The position numbers and the translations under genes are program-made. This document shows positions 1 to 8,800 of a stretch of 11,111 nt of DNA, in pieces (positions within the stretch are counted from its first letter, which is position 1; every line of letters begins with the position of its first letter). The notes under the pieces are model-generated. The model was not told the origin of the DNA. It searched no databases and saw nothing but the letters and a program-made list of their open reading frames with translations. Source of the stretch: Synura sp. LO234KE (Eukaryota; Sar; Synurophyceae; Synurales; Mallomonadaceae). The DNA lies in NCBI GenBank assembly GCA_015143735.1, contig VKHC01000558.1:1-11111 (forward strand), read 5' to 3'.

Positions 1-10
1 CAGTACTTAC

Positions 11-392
11 TCCTTTGATGATTCCTTAGAGCGTATTCATTTTGGAATACTCTATCCCATGACTGAAACAGATTTTTGATATGTTCATCGTTTCTGGGGA
101 TTAAAAAACAATATCTACATTTCTGCTCTGTACTTATTTTCATGTGGTTATTATTCGATATTTCATTTGTTGAGCCTTTTCCTCTATCAGAACGTCGTAA
201 TACCGAGCTATCAGCTTTATCAAGTCCTGTATTTTTATCAAGATATTAAAAGGACAATTAATTCAAAACTGAAAAACTACCATTTCTTTCCGTACTGCTG
301 GAAAATGTCCTTCCCTTCTTTGGTATTGGTAAAGTAAAACCCAATGACGTCAAGACTAACTCATTTTTTAATATTTTCTTCTCTACGTTCCT
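11..392 (-). CDS. Partial spliced gene running off the left edge; zinc-finger-like, family not recognised
   Basis: I read two exons: 392..281 (37 codons plus 1 nt) and 226..11 (2 nt, 71 codons, 1 nt). They are separated by a 54-nt intron (280..227) with a gtagtt donor and an acag acceptor; the phases match (G|GA gives Gly). The second exon ends at a consensus donor, gtaagt, at positions 10-5, so the gene continues outside the window. The joined frame has no stop over about 109 codons. It encodes a basic, Ser/Asn-rich segment followed by a CRYC motif (C-x2-C), and 30 residues further an F-x-N-E-x-A-L-R-N-H-Q-R stretch. That stretch resembles the second half of JAZ/DNAJC21-type C2H2 fingers (F-x-x-E-x-A-L-x-N-H-x-x-S-K-x-H), but the spacing after CxxC is too long for a standard finger. 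The start of the first exon (cag acceptor at 395-393) is a guess. Function is unknown. Confidence 0.5.
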
Positions 393-563
393 CTGCCTTT
401 GATAAATCCATCACACACAACAAATACATTTTGCAATTTGTCGTCAATTTTCCTGAAGCAGTTACGATGACATTATGACTTGTAAGATACTTTGATGGGT
501 ACTAGAGTATTAAATTTGCACTATAGACATACTTCAGAAATATTCAGTAAAACTTTACTGGAC

Positions 564-710
564 ACTTTAGTTTTTGGCTGTACACTGAAGCTTTCTGCCA
601 AAAGACTTCCGGGCACTAAAGTCTACAAAAATAGTTTTACTAAAGTACGGTACTTTTACGGCACACTTTATTGTGATACTAAAGTTTTACTAAAGTATGC
701 ACACTTTAGT
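564..710. repeat. Cluster of six ACTTTAGT/ACTAAAGT octamers
   Basis: Perfect copies of the octamer occur at 564-571 and 703-710 (ACTTTAGT) and at 615-622, 639-646, 678-685 and 689-696 (ACTAAAGT, its reverse complement). A 15-nt direct repeat, AGTTTTACTAAAGTA, occurs at 633-647 and 683-697, exactly 50 bp apart. The last two octamers form a 9-bp hairpin stem (688-696 with 703-711) around a 6-nt loop. Near-copies (actttact, actttatt) and several GTAC tetramers fill the gaps. No transposase or terminal duplication was seen. Function is unknown; it could be a regulator-binding array or the remnant of a small transposable element. Confidence 0.7.
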
Positions 711-922
711 ACGGATTTTGGTACACGGATGAATCGGAGTAGAAAAATACTAGATATGTTTTGGTACTGTCGTACAAAACACGTTTTTGGGGACGTTATT
801 GTGCACTCACCCACCCAGGGGAGAAAGTCCGTTTTTCCCACCACTGGGTTTGCTTCAGGCAACAACACAGAGGAGCAGAGTACTTTAAGTTGAGCGAGTA
901 GTCTAATGGTGACGTGTTTCAC

Positions 923-1054
923 CCTGATATATAACAACTTTTCATTCATACGCCCATTCTCTTCGTCATATATAACTGCTAGAATTTCGGCAACGACCGA
1001 GTTAGATACTGTTCCGGTTCCCTCTACTGTGTAACTGGACTCGCCCCTTGGCAT
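923..1054 (-). CDS. Possible first coding exon of the left-edge gene
   Basis: This is a 44-codon open stretch on the minus strand, starting with ATG at 1054 and ending ATC AGG at a gtgaaa donor (922 onwards), phase 0. Phase 0 is compatible with the proposed cag acceptor before position 392 of the left-edge gene. The intron would then be 530 nt and would contain the ACTTTAGT cluster. The predicted peptide begins MPRGESSYTVEG, is acidic to neutral and matches no family I know. The frame continues open past the donor to 668, so it could also be an unspliced chance frame. Evidence is only splice phase and residue composition. Confidence 0.28.
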
Positions 1055-1422
1055 ATAGTGGGTAGTTGGTGATTACACAGAGTCTTTTACTGCTTAATTG
1101 GTGATTTTTGCTTTCACCTCCTTACTGACTGAGTAATTAAGTATTGGATTTTCGGCAAATTAAGTGAAGAATCATGCATACTACCATCTAAACGATACCG
1201 AGTAAATAAAAGTAGTCATATACAGGAGGAGCTTAGCGATTATATACATGTGTCTTAGTGCGAAACACTGAAAACGTGTACAAACCAAGAGTAGGTGCGC
1301 CGTAGCCTAGAGGTGGCAAGATCCCTTTTTCGGATTTGCTTGAGAGTCGAAAGTCTAAGTGAATCGGAACCTCAGAAGTCAAGACGGCTACTTCAATCGC
1401 TACTATGAGGAGTCCCGCCTCC
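1055..1422. other. Spacer between the left-edge gene and the GT17 gene; nothing recognised
   Basis: Three hundred and sixty-eight bases between two minus-strand genes, containing the 3' flank of the GT17 gene. I see no plausible exon, no tRNA with both internal promoter boxes and no clear poly(A) signal on the minus strand. Confidence 0.5.
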
Positions 1423-3456
1423 TCATGGGGCTGCCCACTGTCCTTCACCTTCACTCCGTTGGTCATCCAAAGGCATATCATCCTCGGTCGCATGTCTTTC
1501 CCAGATCTCCACCAGTCTCCTGAACTCCTCATCTTGGAGTTCTTTTTCCGTCAATCTGCGCGTCTGCTGCTTCAGAAACACGTTCTCGGCGTTGTAGGCA
1601 TACGAGTAACCGTCGACAATGAACTCTAACGGTTTCCCCTGACGAACCCGCTCAACGATAGAGCTCTTGACTGCCGCCTTATTAAACTCAGTGTGAGAAT
1701 ATGACTCCAATTTCTCATACAACCGCTTTGGGCTTTTGAAATTGGATAGATGCCAACCCGCCCTCGCAATCACGTTTTCGAGTAGTTTTGTTCCGCCATG
1801 TTTACCGGTGCGGATCGCGTCGCAGAAGGAGGAGTACAGGGAAGGCACAGGCTGGTAGGTTTTTAAGATATGTTCGTAGGTAACCGCGAAGGGGGACGTT
1901 GTTAGGAAGTTGCCGACAGGTGAGGACAAGTTGTAGATGAAGGAACTCATGGACAATTTATAGAATCTCTGTCGCATTGCTGCCGGGTTATCTGGGTGCA
2001 GCATGGAAGAGACGAGCTGCACTGCGCTAGGGCGAGGGATTTCATCAATGTCCGAAATGATCAAGATATCGGAAGGGCCAAGATTGAGGTATTGTGGGTG
2101 GGTGGGATCAAACAGGAGGTAGAGTGCGTTTCTTTGAAAGCCCTCGTTCGTCCACGCGAGCCTTCTGTCCTCCCCACAATTGGCATGAGGTAAGTCAACT
2201 ACCACGTGCACGATGCGATCGAGTAGACGAGAAGGAAGTACATGCTTATTTCTATGAAAATGTAACGGTTTTGGTTTCCCTGTAAACGTGAGCGTGGCTT
2301 CAATTAACACGAACGAAGTTATGACTTCATGCAGCAACTCAAAACGAGTTCTTAGCATTGAGATTTCATCAAAGAATGGAAATACGTCTATGATACGCCC
2401 AGCGGGCTCTGACGAGTGGGCAAGTATAGCACTCACTGGTGAAGGAGGAGAAACGGTCGGAGGAGAGGAGGGTATGCACCCTGACAATGCCCAACACAGA
2501 GTTTGATTTGAAATAATATTTCCAAATGTTTGATCGATTAAAGTTAAAGGAAGCATGTTGTAGGGCGGGTATATATCCAACTGGCAGCGACATGTGAGGC
2601 TATCATCCCTCTTCCTTTTCTCACAATTTAAGCTCGCGTGCTGGCATGAGAGGCGCTCCCTTTTGTTTTCTTCTTGATGGATATTGTCAAATGCGATAAA
2701 TGGAGCAGTGGATCCATGCATCCAGTCTCTACTAGTTCTGAGAATAAGTCCTTTCGGCAACATGTAGACAGAATCTAAATAATTACGAACTAATGTCATT
2801 GTTAGTGATGAACTGGACACGTTTACAGTCAACAACGGTGACTCAATCAATGAGTTTAGCATATTTTTGATGACTGGAATTAATTCAGAGCGTAAGTATA
2901 ATAAGTCTGGTTCGCATAAATTTAGATTTTCTCCTCTAATGCAACCAAAATAATGTTCCCTGTAATGGACCATGTAAGGTAGAACATCACCAAGAGTAAA
3001 CAATGACGAATCTATAAACAATACGTGCTCAATTGACCGATGAGATAAACTTTGATTAAGTGATGCCAAACATAGAAAATTTAGAAGGTTTTGTTGTTGA
3101 TTCAACAAGACGTTTAGTTCAGAACTCAAAAAATATAGTGAGGCCCGAACATCTTTAATCTTGCTCTCACTATTTCTCAACTCAGCTTCCGTAATTTTTC
3201 CTTGTGGTATGCATATTTTGATATCACTATTAGCTAAAACACCTCCAAATAATCGCAATGACCTGAGGAAGAGTAAAGTGCTAGCGATGGAGACATCTGC
3301 GTGTTGAAAAGGAGTTGTAATCACAGTAAAAAGGGGAGAATTAGTCGCAAGCACCACCTCTATCGGTAGCATGAAAATAACATAACATGCAAAAACCATC
3401 ATAACAATTACACAATTGCTATGTAACAAATAGTACATGTGCATGCATATGTACAT
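1423..3456 (-). CDS. GT17-family (MGAT3-like) glycosyltransferase with an N-terminal degenerate glycosyltransferase-like domain
   Basis: A single uninterrupted frame of 677 residues. Residues about 354-625 are a GT17 domain (Pfam Glyco_transf_17; the animal member MGAT3 adds bisecting GlcNAc in beta-1,4 linkage to N-glycans in the Golgi, with UDP-GlcNAc as donor). Visible hallmarks are FPFFDEISMLRTRFELL (359-375), RNALYLLF (442-449), the metal-binding ISDIDEIPRP stretch (467-476, D469-x-D471), ARAGWHLSNF (564-573) and YSHTEFN (586-592). A hydrophobic segment at about 15-36 is a signal anchor or signal peptide; starting at Met19 or Met20 instead would give a classic signal peptide ending V-L-A. 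Residues about 41-258 look like a second nucleotide-sugar transferase fold: LRSLRLFGG at 64-72, LFIDSS at 146-151 where DxD would stand, and LPKGLILRTSR at 233-243. A Cys-rich, Pro/Ser-rich linker (about 260-352) joins the two. N-glycosylation sequons are present, for example NVS at 212 and NLS at 509. The C-terminal tail is charged and probably disordered. Exact acceptor is not deducible. Confidence 0.9.
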   Translation of the reverse strand: MYICMHMYYLLHSNCVIVMMVFACYVIFMLPIEVVLATNSPLFTVITTPFQHADVSIASTLLFLRSLRLFGGVLANSDIKICIPQGKITEAELRNSESKIKDVRASLYFLSSELNVLLNQQQNLLNFLCLASLNQSLSHRSIEHVLFIDSSLFTLGDVLPYMVHYREHYFGCIRGENLNLCEPDLLYLRSELIPVIKNMLNSLIESPLLTVNVSSSSLTMTLVRNYLDSVYMLPKGLILRTSRDWMHGSTAPFIAFDNIHQEENKRERLSCQHASLNCEKRKRDDSLTCRCQLDIYPPYNMLPLTLIDQTFGNIISNQTLCWALSGCIPSSPPTVSPPSPVSAILAHSSEPAGRIIDVFPFFDEISMLRTRFELLHEVITSFVLIEATLTFTGKPKPLHFHRNKHVLPSRLLDRIVHVVVDLPHANCGEDRRLAWTNEGFQRNALYLLFDPTHPQYLNLGPSDILIISDIDEIPRPSAVQLVSSMLHPDNPAAMRQRFYKLSMSSFIYNLSSPVGNFLTTSPFAVTYEHILKTYQPVPSLYSSFCDAIRTGKHGGTKLLENVIARAGWHLSNFKSPKRLYEKLESYSHTEFNKAAVKSSIVERVRQGKPLEFIVDGYSYAYNAENVFLKQQTRRLTEKELQDEEFRRLVEIWERHATEDDMPLDDQRSEGEGQWAAP

Positions 3457-4439
3457 CCACGTCGATGCGCGTTTCTTGCGTAGTGGATTATTGGGACCGT
3501 TTCCCTCCGGTGCGCTGTATGCTGAATTGCAACTTTTATTTTCGTTACATGATACGTGTTACTACTATATTTGCTCGATCATTATTGATATGTTGCATTT
3601 TGACTTGTGTGGTAGTAGGTGAGTAAAGTGAATACAGTTTTCCTTGCGCTGGAGTGAGCTGATCATATACACCTCAGCGGAATGTACCCTATACACAATA
3701 TAAGGTGATCAAGACGTGCGTTGGCGTATTAGTATTGGATATTTGACTGTATTTTCGATTCTGGCCTTAGCAACAAACCGTCGCTGCTAAAAGACGACAG
3801 TCGACTTTTTGAATAAAACCATAAACTTGTCGATAACATACTTGTTTATGATTAGGGAGAAAAAAATGATATCATTTAAGTGTTGCTTCTGTAAAACATG
3901 CGTATATAACTTTTATGTATGCAATCATCCTGTTATGCGTTCATTGTCATAAGTGATCTTTCGAGAAATTATTTATATTAGTTCAAGCTGCCGAGAGTAC
4001 GCGCAATAGTACCGCGAGTAGTAGTGCCGTACTCACGAAATTACTGAACCCTCAGCGCTTACATAAAGATTCGACTATTGCAAGGTGTACGCAGTAGTTT
4101 GCTCTCGTACTAGACAGATAAAAAAATTTGTGGCGGCGGTTTTCGGGCCGATCTAGCAAGCAGTGTTTTGCTACTCCGTTTCTGAGCTCATTGGATTCAG
4201 ATTCTGTGTCTATAGTACTTAGTACTTCTTGTTTAAGAAGTTCACAGTAAAATTCCAGTTCTAAAACAAGTCCCCCACCACCTCGTGGCTGAAAGCACCT
4301 TCAACTAAATTTGATGATCGCACATCGAACTTCAACCCTACGCGTGGATGAACCAGATTTAAAACAGCCATCCTTCCAACCACAGCGAAAATATTGTTTT
4401 GCTTTTTCTTATAATTTTTCCTATTGCTGCTACTGAATC

Positions 4440-4736
4440 TTATCGTTTTCCTACCACATACTCAATCACCAGATACAAGTGATAACAAGTGCTATTTAAA
4501 CTTTCTAAAAAAATAATTGTTCGGACAAATTTGCTACCTACTGCGGGAACAGAGACTTTCCACCACAAATTTCTATCTTGCATGAGGCGGCTGCGATAAC
4601 TGATTTTCCCGAAATGTGCCAGGATTTCGTACTTATCAGCTATGGCTGCAATCCTTGCCTCAATCAATCGCACCAGCCCGCAATTCGAATAGCGTGAAGG
4701 CCTGGGTGCACAGTTATGAACCTCCTTTTCTTCGTG
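4440..4736 (-). other. Open frame of 98 codons, possible exon of an unrecognised gene
   Basis: The frame is open from just after a TAG (4739-4737) to a stop at 4442-4440. The middle part looks protein-like: LVRLIEARIAAIADKYEILA is predicted helical, followed by a basic stretch with a WW pair. A gtaggt donor follows codon GCA (last exon base 4542, phase 0), which would remove the less convincing tail. There is no family match that I recognise and no neighbouring exon that I can link with confidence, so it may be chance. Confidence 0.2.
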
Positions 4737-4939
4737 CTATACGCCTAGCCGTTTAAGGTGCTGATTCTGAGCGGGAACGACCCTTTCAAAAAAATTTGAG
4801 AAAGGAACATTGAAAAGTTGGGTAAGGTTCAGCTCCACCATAACATGAACCAAGGCGCACACTGGTGACTCGACCCCGCAAGCGCTTGGGCGTGCGGCGG
4901 CGGGCCGTCTGGTAGCAAGAGGCAGTAAGGTACTCGGGC

Positions 4940-4974
4940 GGGGGGCACTACCACCACAACGCCAAGTGCCCCCC
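4940..4974. repeat. GC-rich hairpin in intergenic island
   Basis: GGGGGGCACT (4940-4949) and AGTGCCCCCC (4965-4974) are perfect 10-nt inverted repeats around a 15-nt loop. A second compact palindrome, GCCGGAC-CT-GTCCGGC, lies at 5025-5040. Both are inside the GC-rich island at 4860-5200. Neither is followed by a T-run, and no adjacent gene is recognised. Confidence 0.75.
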
Positions 4975-5802
4975 TCCGCGTCTATCTACAAAAGCATCCT
5001 GCCGCGGCCAAGATATCGACGGAGGCCGGACCTGTCCGGCAGGGGCTCGAGAAGTTGCCCTGCTGTCGATCTAGACCACTCATTGCCCGAACAGCGGGTC
5101 ATGCTCAATCGAAATCGGGGCTTTTTTACCGTTCTGCTGCTGGCATGTTCCGCGTCCACCCCCTTCACCTCCCCCAATCGGGTCCGGTGACATATTTAGA
5201 GAGGTCGTCTGAACAGGTGCTCGGAGTTAATTCACTCGGAGCTTTCCACTCGTTCTCGGGACTTGCTATTTTTCTTCATGGGGAGCGGTCAGTTTAGTAA
5301 GCAGTGCGGGTGACCTTCATTGTGGTCGTCGTCTGGTATTTCTTTGCTTGTTAGTTGCCTTAACTCACTTATGCTAACCATAAGATTATCGGAAGCTGCC
5401 TTGGTAGCTTAGTGACCGCTGGAGCTTTCACTACAAATCACTGCTCCTTCTACTGTCGCTCACCATGCCACAATGTAGCTAATGCCATTATTCAGTAAAG
5501 AAACTAGCCAGAGGATTTTCGGTGGGCAGCAGCATACAAGCAACCGCTCTCGCTTCCCCGGCAACCAGCGCTTCAACATCTCTAAAACATCATACGGCTT
5601 CTAAGGGTCTCGTAACTTAAGTAAAGGTCATGCAGAGCGGTGCGAGAATCCGCCGCGTTTGAAGTAACTACAGTACTAGTCTGAGAACTAGATCTGGCAA
5701 CTAGTAAAATTCACCAGGCCAAGTCGAAGCGGGCATCGTGTAAGAGAGAGAGGCCACATTAAGTAAGGGAATCAATATTATATCATTAACCTCTAGATTA
5801 AC

Positions 5803-8800
5803 TTATTTACAGATGTCTTGTGCGATTTTCCTTAATATGGAATACGAGTAGATGTCCGCGGAGTAACCGTCGCTCCAGACGATCCCAATGGCGTACCTTC
5901 CCTTCTTATCGATCTTAAGCGGATAAACTTCTCGAACCTTTTCACGCTCGCTGAAATAGCTGCTTTGATCTTTTACTAATCCAGTCAGCGGATCTCGCAG
6001 GCGGAGCTCATATGGAGGAATAGTCATCTCCTGAGCGCTCGCCTCGTCCAGATATCTTTAAGAAATCGTTCAAGTAATAGAGGGGGGGGGCACGATGAGA
6101 CGCAGCCACAACGATATAATTGAGCGCAGTGTCAAAAACGAGCCACTGATGCTACAAGCAGCTCATACTAGTGGTGGATGTATGGGTTACCCCAAAGTGT
6201 CAGGGGAGGATGTTGGCAACACACCTGAGTACAATTCCCTTCGCTGTAGAGTAAGATACAATTGGAACCTACGGCATCGAGAGGCGCGGTAAGGTCTATG
6301 ATAAGATTTAATCGGGAGAGTAAGTGGTCGCTACACTCCGACATCCGGAGGGAATCCGCTTACGTCGCTATCCCATCCCATCCCATCCCATCCCATCCCA
6401 TCCCATCCCAGTGATCTCAAGGATTGCACGACTGTCCCATCCCGGACAGAACCGTCCCATGAACATGCACCACGGCCATACCTGCACCGCGTTGGTCATT
6501 CGGATCAGAATCTGGCGCAACGTGTCATCAGCCAACGAATCAAAGAGGAGTGACAGTTCCGACGATGGTCGTTGCAGCACGTGGGGAGTCACCCTCTCGG
6601 GATGGTTGTTCACTTCGTCCTCAGCGGCTGTGCCAACCGTTGCTTCAGTGCCGTCGATATGCATGTCCAGCGGGAAGCTGTGCACGGGTAACTCCTCCAT
6701 CGTCGAGTCAGCGCTCGGATTAGCCCGCTCCAGAGGCCCAGGGACAGCGGTGAGGACACTAGTCGAGATCTCGGGACTGCCGCGGGACGACGGCCGTATT
6801 GCCTGTAGTATGCGATCTCTCCCTCCTCGACCAAAGGGAAAGTAACGTTCCCCATGACGACAATCAAAATAAGCCATATTTTCCACCTGCCGCGATAACG
6901 GTTACGGATCACAGGTGATGTTAGACGGGCGCGAGGCGGTCCAGAATACGTTACGATCCGAATACATACTCGCCCTACCGATTATTCTCACCAATACTTA
7001 TTGGATGTAAGATATCACTTCTACAAATACACGTATACTCAACAAGACGCGAAGGTGCAAGTGGACGGTACTAGTGGACGGTATAAACCGATGGAGATGG
7101 CAGGAGCAGGTGTAAAGGCATCGAGGGTTGAGAGTTCGCGGTAGTGGCCGTCGATACACTACGATCCGCTTGTTCCTAATGCAGTATATTTGCCTGAACG
7201 AATATGCCCACCCTACACTTACACATACACATACAACCTCACAGATCAGCAGTACTCGAGTAACGTAGCGATATTGAGATCCACGAACTAGTGGTACCCG
7301 GTCTAACCTTACTCCTACAGACCCGTACAGTAGCTCTCCCTCCCTCCCCCCACGCCCCGCATATTCACGCTTACCACGGCTAGCACCGGCACCTTGAGGC
7401 CTTCGAACATCTGGATGCCCTTGCGCACGTCTTCGGTGGCGAGGCGGTGCGGAGTGGTGACCACAACGGCGCCGGAGAGCTGTAACGTCTGACACGTGGT
7501 GATCTGGATGTCCCCTGTGCCGGGGGGCATATCCACCACCTGCAGAACACGATGAAGAACGGCTGTAACGGTATGATGAGGAGAGAAGGGTCGTAAAGGG
7601 GATGAGATAAACGGCAGGAGGAGGTCCGCGTCAAGGGCTGTCCTCTGGCCTTCGATCGGACATCGTGCGGGACGACGTGGATGCGGAGAACGTGGTGCAT
7701 CAAATAAAGGCGGACAGATAGCTAAGATCTTGTATTTACAATAAATCAGTTCTTTACCCGTTGACGTGCATCATTCAATACGACTCATACAAAATGGTGA
7801 CGTTTCTGAATTATTTCGAACATCATCCTTGACAAAAAGTGTCATATGTAACGTCGCCTCGGTTACCAGGTAGTCCAGGTCTCCCCACTCCGTGCCCAAT
7901 ATCAACTGGTTGATCACTTTGCTCACTTGTGGGCCGCGCAACACTGCTGCTTCCCGCCCGCCCTACCAACATGCGGATACAATCATTAAGCGTGGAAGAC
8001 TAGGGCAGCGAGTAGAGATCAGGAAAGTCCATTTTCAAGAGAATTAGCGCTGATGACAGCACGAACCTACCGCGCCAGCAATCCCAGCGCGTGGATTGAC
8101 ATGGGCGAAGGAGAGCATCTTCACGGAGCCCCTTGTCACGGGCAATACACGACTAGGATTGGTGGGGCTCTTGAACACTCGCTGATCATCCGCGCTGACT
8201 AAATGCGGCAAGCTGAGGAATATATCGAGGTGTGGAAATGCGGGTATATATAGGGGGATAACAGGGACGCGCTAATTAAGCAGATATCTCATGTAATAAC
8301 GCAGTAGGAACCGAAAATATTTAGTAGTCGATTATACAGTCGGAACCTATTTTGATAAAATCCCCCACACAGACAACACTTTTTATTAAACCCCAACAAT
8401 ATCAAGTCGACAACTAGAAACATCAGTAACACACCTGGGCCCATATACATCTGCATCCAGAATACCAACTTTTAAACCTCGTTTAGCTAAGGTAAACGCT
8501 AAATTTACAGCGATCGTGGATTTCCCTACGCCCCCCTTACAACTCGATACAGCAATTATATGTTCAATGCGAGAAATGGAACTATCCTTTTCAGAAGCCG
8601 ATGATGAACTCATCCATTTATTCCTCGATATTTTGACTTCACCTTTTGTAATCCATGGAATATTACTTATCTTCTGAGTCGCCTCGCGGATTATCTGTAA
8701 ATGAATATTAGCATGAAAGTGCAATTAAACGACATCTTATCATTGTCTAACCTCCTTTTCATCTGGGTGCCCAGGTATGAGTAAATCTAAGTCCACAGTT

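Larger units (their letters stand above)
3457..5802. other. 2.3-kb stretch without a recognised gene
   Basis: This lies between the 5' end of the GT17 gene and the 3' end of the HCF101-like gene. The first 1.4 kb is AT-rich; 4860-5200 is a GC-rich island with several short overlapping frames on both strands, none recognised. It contains a 98-codon open frame (4440-4736, minus), a 7-bp hairpin at 4224-4241, a dispersed inverted repeat around 3996-4111 and two GC-rich hairpins (4940-4974 and 5025-5040). Given the small exons elsewhere in this window, a spliced gene with an unfamiliar product could be hidden here. The GT17 promoter should lie just above 3456, but I see no decisive element. Confidence 0.5.

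Noticed and set aside
492-893. 133-codon plus-strand open frame
   Set aside because: It runs through the ACTTTAGT repeat array, has no recognisable domain and looks like a by-product of low stop density.
668-922. Continuation of the minus-strand frame from 1054
   Set aside because: Past the gtgaaa donor the frame enters the repeat array and its residues lose protein-like character; only 1054-923 is kept as a possible exon.
1298-1375. tRNA-like stretch with GTAGCCTAGAGGTGG resembling an A box
   Set aside because: There is no GGTTCRANNCC B box at the right distance and no cloverleaf pairing; a similar TAGCTTAGT at 5406 fails the same way.
3814-3819. AATAAA on the plus strand
   Set aside because: No plus-strand gene is seen upstream, so it cannot be assigned as a poly(A) signal.
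3867-3953. Cys-rich 28-codon plus-strand mini frame (MISFKCCFCKTC...)
   Set aside because: Too short, in AT-rich DNA with no supporting splice or start context.
4966-5297. Overlapping short frames on both strands in the GC-rich island
   Set aside because: High GC lowers stop density, none has a recognisable motif and they exclude each other.
6324-6845. 173-codon plus-strand frame opposite HCF101 exon 7
   Set aside because: It is the antisense shadow of exon 7 plus the TCCCA repeat (an Ile-Pro-Ser-His repeat in translation).
6998-7495. 165-codon minus-strand frame
   Set aside because: It overlaps HCF101 exon 6 in the wrong frame and continues through intron 6; it has no domain.
8251-8266. 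Sequence TAGGGGGATAACAGGG resembling a homing endonuclease (I-SceI) target
   Set aside because: Two extra G's and the missing 3' part break the site; it lies in an HCF101 intron and is most likely coincidence.
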